Made by a program: the position numbers and the translations under genes
Notes under the pieces: generated by a model
What the model saw: only the letters and a program-made list of their open reading frames with translations
The model's database searches: none
What the model was told of the DNA's origin: nothing
Shown: positions 6,774-14,542 of the stretch, in pieces
Numbering within the stretch: the first letter of the stretch is position 1
Layout of the letters: each line of letters opens with the position of its first letter
Source: an uncultured Caryophanales bacterium
GTDB taxonomy: Bacteria > Bacillota_I > Bacilli_A > RFN20 > CAG-826
Assembly: GCA_946404585.1 (NCBI GenBank)
Contig: CAMJEC010000009.1
Coordinates: forward strand, 1 to 22,156
DNA: 22,156 nt
Direction of reading: 5' to 3'

Positions 6774-8275
6774 TAGTTTGCTGCGTTTTCGGCTATCTCT
6801 CGCATTTGTTTGAGCCATTCTTCGGTTGGTTCATCAAAGCTACCGAAGCTCTTATAGAAGAAGAGATAGGCATTACCGGTTTGACCGTTTCTGTTTTTAG
6901 CGACATTAACTTCAACATAAGAAACGTCACCGCCCATTGGTTCACCAGTAATCTTTTCTTTTTGTTCTTTCACCATTTCAAAACGTTCACTACCACTTAA
7001 GTTACTCATCTTCTTATTACCGGCGTTATTGTTAGGTGCTTTACTATTTTTATAATAGTCTTCACGGTAAAGGAGCATGACGACGTCAGCGTCTTGTTCG
7101 ATAGAACCAGAGTCACGTAAGTCAGAAAGGATAGGACGTTTATTTTCACCACGTTTTTCAACGTCACGGGATAACTGTGAAACGACAATAATTGGGACTT
7201 GGAGTTCTCTCGCTAAAGCTTTGAGGGCTAAGGATGTTTTACGGACTTCTTCTTGACGAGAGTCTGATCCTTTGGCGGTACTACCTGTAGTCACTAAACC
7301 TAAATAGTCGACGATAATCATACCTAATTCAGGTTCGTTGGCTTGGAGTTTTCTACTCTTAGCGATGATATCCATTAACTTGCCGTTTGGGGAATCATCA
7401 ATATAGATTGGTAAACTACCAATTTTATAAATGGCGTTAGCCACTTTTGCTCTTTCAACACCCACAAGGTTACCTGTGGTAATTTTGGTTAATGACACAG
7501 CGGATTCCACACCGATAAGACGTTTAATAAGCGCTTCAGCAGGCATTTCCAAAGAGAAGATAGCAATAGGCTTATTTGTACGTTTTGCCGCTCTATAGGC
7601 GAAATTAAGCGCTAAAGCGGTTTTACCAACAGAAGGACGAGCGGCAACAATAATCATGTCGCCTGGATGGAAACCTTGAGTAATTTTATTTAATCTATCA
7701 AAACCAGTGGTAAGACCACTAACACCATCGGTTTTCACTTCTTGTGGTGTTTCGATATTTAATTTAACTTCTTCGGCAACATCTTTGGCTTTTTTGAATT
7801 CTGCGACTCTTCTTTTTTCAACCGCATCTTTTAATGTTGTTTCACTATTAGCGATGAATTCGTTAACATCAGTGATTTCTTCGCTTAAATAAGCAGCATC
7901 GATATCACGGCATGTTTGAATAAGTCTTCTTAAGACGGCTTGGTCATTAACGATATTGATATAGTAATCAATACTAGAAAGAGCGACCATTGCATCAGCG
8001 CATTGTTGAAGATATTCAACACCACCGATGGTTTCGAGTTCTTTCATATTCATTAATTCTTCAGTGGTAGTTAAAACATCCACTGGAGTTTGTTTATCAA
8101 ATAAGTTCTTAATTGCGCGGTAGATGAGTTGATGTTTACCCACGAAGAAATCTTCTTCGTTTAATCTACTGAAGACAGTATATAAGCATTCTCTAGATAA
8201 TAAGGCTGAGCCTAGGACCGCTTGCTCCGCTTGCGCATTATAAGGGAGCTCACGACTATTTTTACTAACGGCCAT
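6773..8275 (-). CDS. dnaB: Replicative DNA helicase DnaB
   Basis: This hexameric ATP-driven helicase unwinds DNA at the replication fork. The N-terminal primase-interacting domain (about 8-110) begins with PYNAQAEQAVLGSAL. A linker follows, then the RecA-like domain from about 183 with Walker A ARPSVGKTA (212-220), Walker B MIIVDYLGL (319-327) and DLRDSGSIEQDAD (385-397). The product is 500 aa, against about 450 in Bacilli. The excess is mainly an insertion of about 35-40 hydrophilic residues at about 409-453, between LLYREDYY and the conserved VAKNRNGQTG. The frame is intact and both flanks are conserved, so this looks like a real surface insertion rather than a frameshift. The start is 1 nt from the rplI stop and preceded by GGGGAGGAG inside rplI. 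Confidence 0.96.
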   Translation of the reverse strand: MAVSKNSRELPYNAQAEQAVLGSALLSRECLYTVFSRLNEEDFFVGKHQLIYRAIKNLFDKQTPVDVLTTTEELMNMKELETIGGVEYLQQCADAMVALSSIDYYINIVNDQAVLRRLIQTCRDIDAAYLSEEITDVNEFIANSETTLKDAVEKRRVAEFKKAKDVAEEVKLNIETPQEVKTDGVSGLTTGFDRLNKITQGFHPGDMIIVAARPSVGKTALALNFAYRAAKRTNKPIAIFSLEMPAEALIKRLIGVESAVSLTKITTGNLVGVERAKVANAIYKIGSLPIYIDDSPNGKLMDIIAKSRKLQANEPELGMIIVDYLGLVTTGSTAKGSDSRQEEVRKTSLALKALARELQVPIIVVSQLSRDVEKRGENKRPILSDLRDSGSIEQDADVVMLLYREDYYKNSKAPNNNAGNKKMSNLSGSERFEMVKEQKEKITGEPMGGDVSYVEVNVAKNRNGQTGNAYLFFYKSFGSFDEPTEEWLKQMREIAENAAN

Positions 8276-8276
8276 A

Positions 8277-8729
8277 TCATTTCTCCTCCCCTTCTATATG
8301 CACATGAACTTTGGCGATAACGCCTTTATGTAATTCCACTTTGAGGTCCCAATAACCAAGGACATCAAGTGGTCCTTTATCAATGAATTTTCTTTTATCG
8401 ATAGTAATCTTGTATTGTTTTTCAAGTTCGTCAGTCACTTGTTTTAAAGAAATCGCACCGAAGAGTTTACCTTCTCTACCTGTTTTGACTTTGAAAGGTA
8501 AGGTGATTTCGTCTAAACGTTTAGCGAGTTCTTGCGCTTCCGCTTTCGCTTTAGCTTCGTTTTCTTTACGTTCTTCTTGTTGATTTTCTAAAACTTCGAC
8601 ACTTTTCTTGGTGACTTGGACAGCAAGTTTACGAGGGAAGAGGAAATTGACGGCATAGCCATCACTGACTTCGATTGTTTGATCTTTTTTACCGAGTTTT
8701 TTGACATCTGCTAATAAAATGACTTTCAT
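8277..8729 (-). CDS. rplI: 50S ribosomal protein L9
   Basis: L9 binds 23S rRNA near the base of the L1 stalk and helps limit frameshifting. The 150-aa product has the family length. The N-terminal RNA-binding domain carries MKVILLADVKKLGKKDQTIEV and DGYAVNFLFPRKLA. A long charged helix follows (about 45-75), then the C-terminal domain with GREGKLFGAISLKQV and VLGYWDLKVELHKGVIAKVHV. An upstream in-frame ATG (8747) lies within gdpP. ATG at 8729 fits the family and has GAGGAGG 9 nt before it. It follows the gdpP stop by 4 nt and precedes dnaB by 1 nt, so all three are almost certainly on one transcript. Confidence 0.97.
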   Translation of the reverse strand: MKVILLADVKKLGKKDQTIEVSDGYAVNFLFPRKLAVQVTKKSVEVLENQQEERKENEAKAKAEAQELAKRLDEITLPFKVKTGREGKLFGAISLKQVTDELEKQYKITIDKRKFIDKGPLDVLGYWDLKVELHKGVIAKVHVHIEGEEK

Positions 8730-8733
8730 ATCG

Positions 8734-10770
8734 TTAATCCTCCTCACTGTTCTTTGGTAAGCCCTTGTTTGTGGCTTCGGTTAATGATGATTCTAAGACC
8801 GCTAAGATGGCGTTCTTAACTTCTCTTGGGTCGCTTGTGTTAAAGGTGACGGCTGCGGAAGTGAAGTGACCACCACCTCCGAGTCGTTCGGCAAGTAATG
8901 AGACATTGATTGTGCCATCACTACGTGCTGAGACACGCATTTCACGGTTGCTAACTTTACCCATAACGAAGGCAGCGTGTACGCCTTTAAATGTTAGGCA
9001 GAGGTTAGCGGCTTTCGCAATTGTTGCATGGTCGTATAAACGATCTGGATTAGCGGTAGCGATAACCACACCATAATATGGGGTATCTAAGTTAGTGGTA
9101 ATATCAGTAACTTCCTTATGTTCTTCATAGTCATCTTTTAAGAAATCATCCGCTAAGGAGTTATCAGCGCCATATTCTTTAAGAATAGTGGCTGCTTCAA
9201 ATGTTCTAATACCAGTATTTCTACTCTTGAAGTAACTAGAATCTAAGAAGATACCAGAGAGCATGATGGTTGCATATGTACTTGGAAGTTCAATTCTTGG
9301 GTTGATAGATGAGAATCTGATGAATTCAGAGATTAATTCACAAGTGGAAGATGCCGCTGGATCGATATGGTTAAAGACTGGGGAATCGATATATTCTTCC
9401 GCACGTCTATGGTGGTCGATAACAACGATTTTAGCGGCTTTATCAATGAGTTTAGGCGCCATAACCATATTTGGAGTGTGGACGTCCACGACGATTAATA
9501 ATGTATTACCATTGATTAAGTCTTCAGCTTCTTTGGAAGTCACAACTAATTTATCTAGTTCATCTTTACCAAATGAGGATGTCATCGCTGATCTAGTTTT
9601 GAATTCAGTGTTCTTTAAATCAACAACGATACGAGAATTCTTCTTTAAACGATTACAAATGGCTTTCATACCTAAACAGGCACCGAAAGCGTCCATATCC
9701 ATCATCGCATGGCCCATAATAAGGACACGGTCAGAAGCATTGATTAAAGAGATAAGAGAGTCGGCTAAAACACGAGTCTTAACTCTATTACGTTTTTCTT
9801 GAGCTTCAGATTTACCACCATAGAATTTCATTTCTTGACCATAAGCAGAAACAACGACTTGGTCACCACCACGAGACATAGCGATATCCAAAGCATCATT
9901 AGCGAGGTCATTTAATTTAATAACGTCTGGGAAGTCATGCGCAAAGCCCATAGAAAGAGTTAATGGGATTTCACCACGGGTAGATTCCCCACGTACTTTA
10001 TCGATAATGGAGAATTTATCTTCAAGCATCTTAGTGAACGCTTCATAGTTACATAACATGGAATAACTATCGTCTTTAATTCTTCTAAGAAGAACACCAT
10101 ATTCTTTAGCGTAGCCAAAGATATCGTTTTTAACTTTAGTAACGACGTCATTGAAGTCGTCATCACCACGGACAACGTCATCATAGTTATCAATAGTTAA
10201 AATACCAACGACAGGTGCTTGGTCTTTGGAATAGTTATAAATGGATTCATAATCGGTGATATCTTTAAAGATCCATAAGCCCGCTTCTTGGAGGAGCTTA
10301 ACTTGATATGTTCTTGAGTTAACAACGATTTTAGCCACTTGATCACCATTAGCGACGTCCCTTAAAGTCGCTAATTCTGGTTGCCATTCAATGATATCCA
10401 TGTCCATGATTTCAATATGTCTAGATTTGAATAAGTCATTGGTCCATAAGACAACGTTTTGATCATCAGTAATAGCTAAACCAATCATCGCAAAGTTATA
10501 GGCTTCTTGGACGTCACTACCAATAATTGTGGCCGCTTTTAAGTCAGTTTTTTGTCTTAATGAGGAGAGCACTAAAATAATAATCCAGACAAATAAACAG
10601 TCAACCGCAATAATGATGGCCATTGTAATGGCGATATATTCTGGCTTTACCTTATCGTAGAAGTTAAAGAAGTTATTGAAATAGATGATGGAAAAGACAC
10701 CACCAAGGAGAACTTCAATAGCGATGATGATAAAAGAGATAAGTTTGATAATTCTAATCGTTTTTCCCAT
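8734..10770 (-). CDS. gdpP: Membrane cyclic-di-AMP phosphodiesterase GdpP (YybT/DHH family)
   Basis: GdpP hydrolyses the second messenger cyclic di-AMP to pApA, affecting cell-wall stress, potassium balance and beta-lactam tolerance. The 678-aa protein shows the full architecture: two N-terminal membrane helices (about 7-33 and 46-69), a PAS-like sensor (about 85-180), a degenerate GGDEF domain (about 185-320), a DHH domain and a DHHA1 domain. The DHH motifs are GHAMMDMDAFGA, DVHTP and VIDHHRR; the DHHA1 motif is GGGGHFTSAA. ATG at 10770 gives the normal basic-then-membrane start, but no clear Shine-Dalgarno sequence precedes it. A TATAAT lies only about 10 nt upstream. It is the first gene of the operon that continues through rplI, dnaB, the MBL gene, rlmH and the 113-aa gene. 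Confidence 0.95.
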   Translation of the reverse strand: MGKTIRIIKLISFIIIAIEVLLGGVFSIIYFNNFFNFYDKVKPEYIAITMAIIIAVDCLFVWIIILVLSSLRQKTDLKAATIIGSDVQEAYNFAMIGLAITDDQNVVLWTNDLFKSRHIEIMDMDIIEWQPELATLRDVANGDQVAKIVVNSRTYQVKLLQEAGLWIFKDITDYESIYNYSKDQAPVVGILTIDNYDDVVRGDDDFNDVVTKVKNDIFGYAKEYGVLLRRIKDDSYSMLCNYEAFTKMLEDKFSIIDKVRGESTRGEIPLTLSMGFAHDFPDVIKLNDLANDALDIAMSRGGDQVVVSAYGQEMKFYGGKSEAQEKRNRVKTRVLADSLISLINASDRVLIMGHAMMDMDAFGACLGMKAICNRLKKNSRIVVDLKNTEFKTRSAMTSSFGKDELDKLVVTSKEAEDLINGNTLLIVVDVHTPNMVMAPKLIDKAAKIVVIDHHRRAEEYIDSPVFNHIDPAASSTCELISEFIRFSSINPRIELPSTYATIMLSGIFLDSSYFKSRNTGIRTFEAATILKEYGADNSLADDFLKDDYEEHKEVTDITTNLDTPYYGVVIATANPDRLYDHATIAKAANLCLTFKGVHAAFVMGKVSNREMRVSARSDGTINVSLLAERLGGGGHFTSAAVTFNTSDPREVKNAILAVLESSLTEATNKGLPKNSEED

Positions 10771-10933
10771 AGTGCAATCATTATATATAATGTGCGTAAA
10801 ATAATAAATACGGAAGTTTTAAAACTCCACGTATTTATTAACCTATTCTTTATGCCATTTCTCTTAAATTAAGAGGCTAGTGCTTGTATTATAAACCTAT
10901 TTTGTGGCAAAAAAATATTTTTATTAAAAATTT
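10771..10933 (-). promoter_or_regulatory. Leader and promoter region of the gdpP operon, with two inverted repeats
   Basis: Two TATAAT boxes occur on the minus strand. The one at 10893-10888 would give a leader of about 110 nt. The one at 10785-10780 would start transcription about 3 nt before the ATG. Neither has a good -35. Between them are an 11-bp inverted repeat (10802-10812 with 10830-10840, enclosing the palindrome AGTTTTAAAACT) and a 7-bp palindrome CTCTTAA-A-TTAAGAG (10861-10875). The larger one may end transcription from the SGNH gene, since T-rich sequence follows it. Alternatively both may be leader structures controlling gdpP. Confidence 0.4.
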
Positions 10934-11854
10934 TTAAAGCTTGAACTCTTTAGCGATATCCCAGACTCTACTAGCGACATATTGAGCGGCCTCTTTGGTG
11001 AAGTGAACATGGTCTACTCCACTATAATCTCTATCACGTAAATATTTTGTTTGATAGTCGGCTGTTGCTTCAAATTCTTCTCGTAAGTCTAGTGTTTCAA
11101 AACCATACTCTTCCGCAAGTTCTCTTTGAATAGGATTAACATAATCTCTAATCTCACCGTTTGGAATACCAAATTGATTATCGTCAATAACTGGTGGGGA
11201 AACCATCATAATGAATTTCGCTCTTGGGAATTGTTCGATAAAAGAATCAAGAAGAATCTTATATTCACTTAAGAATGTTGGTTCCGCTTTTGACCATTCA
11301 GTAGCATCGTTTGTGCCTAACATAACGGCAAAGACATCTGGTTCATAATTGACACAATTTGTATACACGTCTTGCTTAATATAGCGTTTTTCTGGTTTTT
11401 TCCAAGAACCACCATAACCAGTGATAGAGATGCCATTAACACCATAATTTCCAACTTTATAGTGTTCGCTAACATTGCCACTTAAATATGTTGGATATGA
11501 TTCGTTGGCCCACACATGACCAGCGGTAAGTGAATCACCAACGCAAGCAATGTGATATTCTTTCTTCACAGTGATTGGGTATTCAGCGGTATACTCACCA
11601 TATTTGATAGTAACGCTTGTTTGATCAGCAGTAAGGTTTTCACCATTTTCTACTTCAAACTCAACGGGTTTTAACTTTCCGGATTTAGCGCCTCTTAAGT
11701 AGGCCCCTAAACCATCAGAGTTGAAATTTTCACCTTCGATGAATGTGTGCCAGGCATCAGAATCATCAATGTAAAAATCGTATTCTTCGCTTTGATTACA
11801 GCCAGTTGATAAAACCGCAAAAAGTGCGACGCTTAACAAAGTTAATTTTTTCAT
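10934..11854 (-). CDS. SGNH/GDSL-type hydrolase lipoprotein
   Basis: This 306-aa surface esterase or acetylesterase-like lipoprotein has a lipobox STGC with Cys19. An Ig-like segment (about 37-97) with an FIEGENFNSDGLGAY motif resembles bacterial Ig-like group 3 domains. The catalytic SGNH domain follows from about 100. The four blocks are present: GDSLTAGH (nucleophile Ser108), a block II Gly in NYGVNG, GTND (Asn182) and DHVHF (Asp281, His284). The family removes acyl or acetyl groups from polysaccharides or lipids; the substrate cannot be read from sequence. ATG at 11854 lies 2 nt after the epimerase-like gene's stop codon, with AGGAG inside that gene. The pair is therefore one operon, and sugar-decorating acyl groups are a reasonable substrate guess. 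Confidence 0.88.
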   Translation of the reverse strand: MKKLTLLSVALFAVLSTGCNQSEEYDFYIDDSDAWHTFIEGENFNSDGLGAYLRGAKSGKLKPVEFEVENGENLTADQTSVTIKYGEYTAEYPITVKKEYHIACVGDSLTAGHVWANESYPTYLSGNVSEHYKVGNYGVNGISITGYGGSWKKPEKRYIKQDVYTNCVNYEPDVFAVMLGTNDATEWSKAEPTFLSEYKILLDSFIEQFPRAKFIMMVSPPVIDDNQFGIPNGEIRDYVNPIQRELAEEYGFETLDLREEFEATADYQTKYLRDRDYSGVDHVHFTKEAAQYVASRVWDIAKEFKL

Positions 11855-11856
11855 AA

Positions 11857-12903
11857 TTACGCTCCTACTTTACTGAAGTGATATGTAGTTTTAGAGGTGA
11901 ACGTTTCACCTGCTTTTAAAACGGTTGTACCGTATTTATCAAATTCTGGATGATTGATAGCGTCAGGCATCATCTGTGTTTCTAAACAGATATTGCCATT
12001 ACCATCTTTATAAAGTTGTAAGCCTGGTCTATCGGTATAGACATCGACTTTATATTGTGTACCAGTTAAAGTTGCGGCCTTACCATAGGTATCTTTAGCC
12101 TTATCTAAAACATAGTTATCGTCATAGCTCTCACTACTCTTGAAAGTTTTTTCATCAATATAATCAAACTTTGTACCAGCGACTGATTTAACTTCACCTG
12201 TTGGTAGTTGATTTTGTAATGGGGTGTAATTACTACCCGCAACTTGTAATTTAACATTGGAATAACTACGACTACCATTGATATCAATGAATAGGTGATT
12301 GGTTGGATTGCAAAGTGTATCTTGTGTAGTTGTAGCGCTATATTCAATTGATAATTCACCAGTCTCAGAAAGTGTATATGTCACAAACATCCTCATTTCA
12401 CCTGGGTAACCATTATCTTTATCTTGTGAAACGATAGAATACTTAATCGAATTGATTGTTTGTTCTTCTTTCTTCCAGTTTGCAGTGGCAAATGGTCCTT
12501 GCCATGATCTACCACCACCATGAAGAGAGTTATTACCATCGTTTTTGGTAACACTATATTGAGTACCATTTAAGGTAAATTTGCCACCGGCAATACGATT
12601 AGCAACTCTACCAACGGTAAAACCATCTTTAGCGATTTGTTTGCCATCAAATTCAATTTTATCGATTCTAGCGCCTTGTTCTTTAAAGTGAACTTTAAGT
12701 CCGTTTGCCGCGGATAATTGATTATCAACAATCTTAGGATCAGAACTAGATGGCGTTAAGCTATTTGAACTTGGCGTAGATGTATCAGAAGAAATAGATG
12801 GTTCCACCGAAGAAGAAGTCTCAGATGATGAACCTTTATTACCACAGGCTGCAGTAATAAGCGCAAAAGAAATAAGCGCTAAACGAGCTAATATTTTTTT
12901 CAT
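11857..12903 (-). CDS. Aldose 1-epimerase (GalM-like) lipoprotein
   Basis: Aldose 1-epimerases interconvert alpha and beta anomers of free sugars. This 348-aa copy is exported: signal peptide with lipobox TAAC (Cys20), then a Ser/Thr/Pro linker to about 57. The beta-supersandwich domain follows. Visible landmarks are GRVANRI (98-104), NSLHGG (His128), NPTNHLF with catalytic His203, YDDNYVLD (where many relatives have DHN) and LETQMMPDAIN with catalytic Glu308. GalM is usually cytosolic in Firmicutes, so an anchored external form is notable. It may prepare sugars released outside the cell for uptake. GAGGAT precedes the ATG at 12903. It is coupled to the SGNH hydrolase gene downstream. Confidence 0.88.
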   Translation of the reverse strand: MKKILARLALISFALITAACGNKGSSSETSSSVEPSISSDTSTPSSNSLTPSSSDPKIVDNQLSAANGLKVHFKEQGARIDKIEFDGKQIAKDGFTVGRVANRIAGGKFTLNGTQYSVTKNDGNNSLHGGGRSWQGPFATANWKKEEQTINSIKYSIVSQDKDNGYPGEMRMFVTYTLSETGELSIEYSATTTQDTLCNPTNHLFIDINGSRSYSNVKLQVAGSNYTPLQNQLPTGEVKSVAGTKFDYIDEKTFKSSESYDDNYVLDKAKDTYGKAATLTGTQYKVDVYTDRPGLQLYKDGNGNICLETQMMPDAINHPEFDKYGTTVLKAGETFTSKTTYHFSKVGA

Positions 12904-12956
12904 TGATTAAATCCTCGTTATTAGTTTCCCACTTTGTAAGCGCGTATGCAACAAAA

Positions 12957-12976
12957 AGGACTACCGAAGTAGCCCT
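12957..12976 (-). terminator. Rho-independent terminator of the trpB-like gene
   Basis: On the minus strand the stem GGGCTAC/GTAGTCC (12975-12969 with 12964-12958, one G-U pair) plus an outer A-T pair closes an extra-stable UUCG tetraloop. TTTTT follows directly. It lies about 27 nt after the trpB-like stop codon and separates that gene from the epimerase operon. Confidence 0.9.
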
Positions 12977-13003
12977 CTTTGAAAGGATTTTATTCTATGA
13001 AAA

Positions 13004-14425
13004 CTATTTAGCGTCTAAGAACATATGAGGATATTTCTCGAGCATGAAATCCATATCCTTATCACCACGTCCACTTAAGCAGACAAGTATTGATCCACTC
13101 TTCATGTTTCTTGCGCATTTAATAGCGTATGCTAAAGCATGACTTGATTCGATAGCAGGAATAATACCTTCTAATCTTGATAATAGGAAGAATGCTTCCG
13201 CGGCTTCATCATCAGTGATTGATTCATATTTAACACGGCCAATATCTTTTAAGAAAGCATGTTCTGGACCAACACCGGGATAATCTAGACCACTGGCAAT
13301 GGAATAAGCATCACCCGCTGTACCATCTTCATTTTGAAGAACATATGAATTAAAGCCGTGTAAGACCATTTCTTTACCTAATGTCATCGTGGCACTGTTT
13401 TTACCGATTTCTTTACCAGTACCCATAGCCTCAACACCAACGATATTAACTGGTTCATCTAAGAAAGCTTCAAACATACCAATAGCATTAGAACCACCAC
13501 CAACACAAGCGGTGACGATATCTGGTAATTCACCTGTCATTTCTAAGAATTGTTCTTTGGCTTCTCTACCGATAACTTCTTGGAAATCTCTGACCATTAA
13601 TGGATATGGATGAGGGCCAACAGCGCTACCGATGACATAGAATGCATCTTTATACTCTTTCATATAGGCTTCAAAAGCGGCATCCACTGCTTCTTTTAAT
13701 GTTCTTGTACCAAACTTAACTGGTACCACTCTAGCGCCTAATACTTCAATACGTTTAACGTTAGGGGCTTGTTTTTCCATATCAACTTCACCCATATAGA
13801 TATCACACTTTAAACCAAAGTATGCTGCCGCCATAGCGACTGCGGAACCATGACTACCAGCGCCTGTTTCAGCAATGAGTTTTTTCTTGCCTAAATATTT
13901 AGCTAATAAGGCTTGGCCCATCGCATTATTTAACTTGTGTGCACCACCATGATTAAGATCTTCTCTTTTAAGGTAAATCTGTACACGTCCTAAGTAATTT
14001 GATAAATTTTGGCAGTGATACACAGGTGTAGGACGACCTTGATAATTCTTTCTAATCTCTCTAAGTTCAGCAATGAATTTAGATGATTTAGCAATTGTTT
14101 GATAGCCATAGTAAATCTCATCCATGGCCTTTTGTAACTTAGGAGGGACAAAGCTACCACCGTAACGACCAAAGTATCCATCATCTGTTGGAAATTGTTT
14201 ACGATAATTCTTGAAGTCAAAATTTATATCTTTTAAAGGAGAATCTTCAAAGAGCCTTTGTCCCTTGATTCTGCGATCTAATGGTTTTGGTGCGTTTTCC
14301 GGTATAAAGTACTTATGACCTTTAAGAATTGCACCTTCAATTCTCTGCTCTTTTAAAAGAGCACGAACTCTTCTTTCATTAATTCCCCATTTTTCACTAG
14401 CTTCTAATACGGTAATATATTTCAT
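13004..14425 (-). CDS. trpB: Tryptophan synthase beta chain with an N-terminal helix-turn-helix domain
   Basis: TrpB makes L-tryptophan from indole and L-serine using pyridoxal phosphate. The beta-chain part (about residues 84-465) has GRYGGSFVP, REDLNHGGAHKLNNA (PLP Lys164), AETGAG with catalytic Glu186, GSAVGPHPYP, phosphate-binding CVGGGSNAIG, GLDYPGVGPEH (Asp381) and SGRGDKD (Ser451). The product is 473 aa, against about 395 for TrpB. The extra 60-70 residues (ITVLEASEKWGINERRVRALL through GHKYFIPENAPKP) look like a small MerR/excisionase-type helix-turn-helix domain. No trpA or other trp gene is adjacent. In the substrate loop, the usual GQHGVA reads GSHGSA. A true TrpB that salvages indole is most likely, possibly controlling its own gene; a TrpB paralog with other specificity is the alternative. 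It has its own promoter and terminator. Confidence 0.88.
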   Translation of the reverse strand: MKYITVLEASEKWGINERRVRALLKEQRIEGAILKGHKYFIPENAPKPLDRRIKGQRLFEDSPLKDINFDFKNYRKQFPTDDGYFGRYGGSFVPPKLQKAMDEIYYGYQTIAKSSKFIAELREIRKNYQGRPTPVYHCQNLSNYLGRVQIYLKREDLNHGGAHKLNNAMGQALLAKYLGKKKLIAETGAGSHGSAVAMAAAYFGLKCDIYMGEVDMEKQAPNVKRIEVLGARVVPVKFGTRTLKEAVDAAFEAYMKEYKDAFYVIGSAVGPHPYPLMVRDFQEVIGREAKEQFLEMTGELPDIVTACVGGGSNAIGMFEAFLDEPVNIVGVEAMGTGKEIGKNSATMTLGKEMVLHGFNSYVLQNEDGTAGDAYSIASGLDYPGVGPEHAFLKDIGRVKYESITDDEAAEAFFLLSRLEGIIPAIESSHALAYAIKCARNMKSGSILVCLSGRGDKDMDFMLEKYPHMFLDAK

Positions 14426-14464
14426 ACCTTTTACTTCCTTTCGGTATATTCTTTATGCCTATTC

Positions 14465-14492
14465 ATTATAAGGTATTAAATATATATGTAAA
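14465..14492 (-). promoter_or_regulatory. Promoter of the trpB-like gene
   Basis: On the minus strand TTTACA (14492-14487) and TATAAT (14470-14465) are separated by 16 bp, a strong sigma-A-type match. Transcription would start near 14458, giving a leader of about 33 nt that ends in GAAAGGAAG before the ATG at 14425. The -35 box directly abuts the T-run of the preceding terminator. The short leader leaves no room for a T-box or trp attenuator. Confidence 0.7.
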
Positions 14493-14497
14493 TAAAA

Positions 14498-14517
14498 AAT
14501 CACCCGATAGAGTGATT
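14498..14517 (-). terminator. Terminator after the C39-like protease gene
   Basis: On the minus strand AATCACTC pairs with GGGTGATT (8 bp including one G-U) around the tetraloop TATC, followed by TTTTTATTT. It lies about 25 nt after the protease stop codon and ends the CBS-ADH-protease transcript before the trpB promoter. Confidence 0.8.
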
Positions 14518-14542
14518 ATTTTAAGATTCTTAATAAAATCAC

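Noticed and set aside
6015..6818. 267-codon version of the MBL gene starting at 6818
   Set aside because: The extra 15 residues overlap the conserved dnaB end. The TAATG junction at 6773 and the family start MYYHIIASGSKGN favour the shorter form.
9263..9802. 179-codon plus-strand frame inside gdpP
   Set aside because: It lies fully opposite the conserved DHH domain coding sequence, with no start signal. It is a shadow of gdpP.
10844..10856. 13-mer TATTCTTTATGCC shared with the trpB leader (14447-14459)
   Set aside because: Both copies lie upstream of minus-strand genes, but one shared 13-mer in 22 kb of AT-rich DNA is expected by chance. It has no symmetry or fixed place relative to the promoters.
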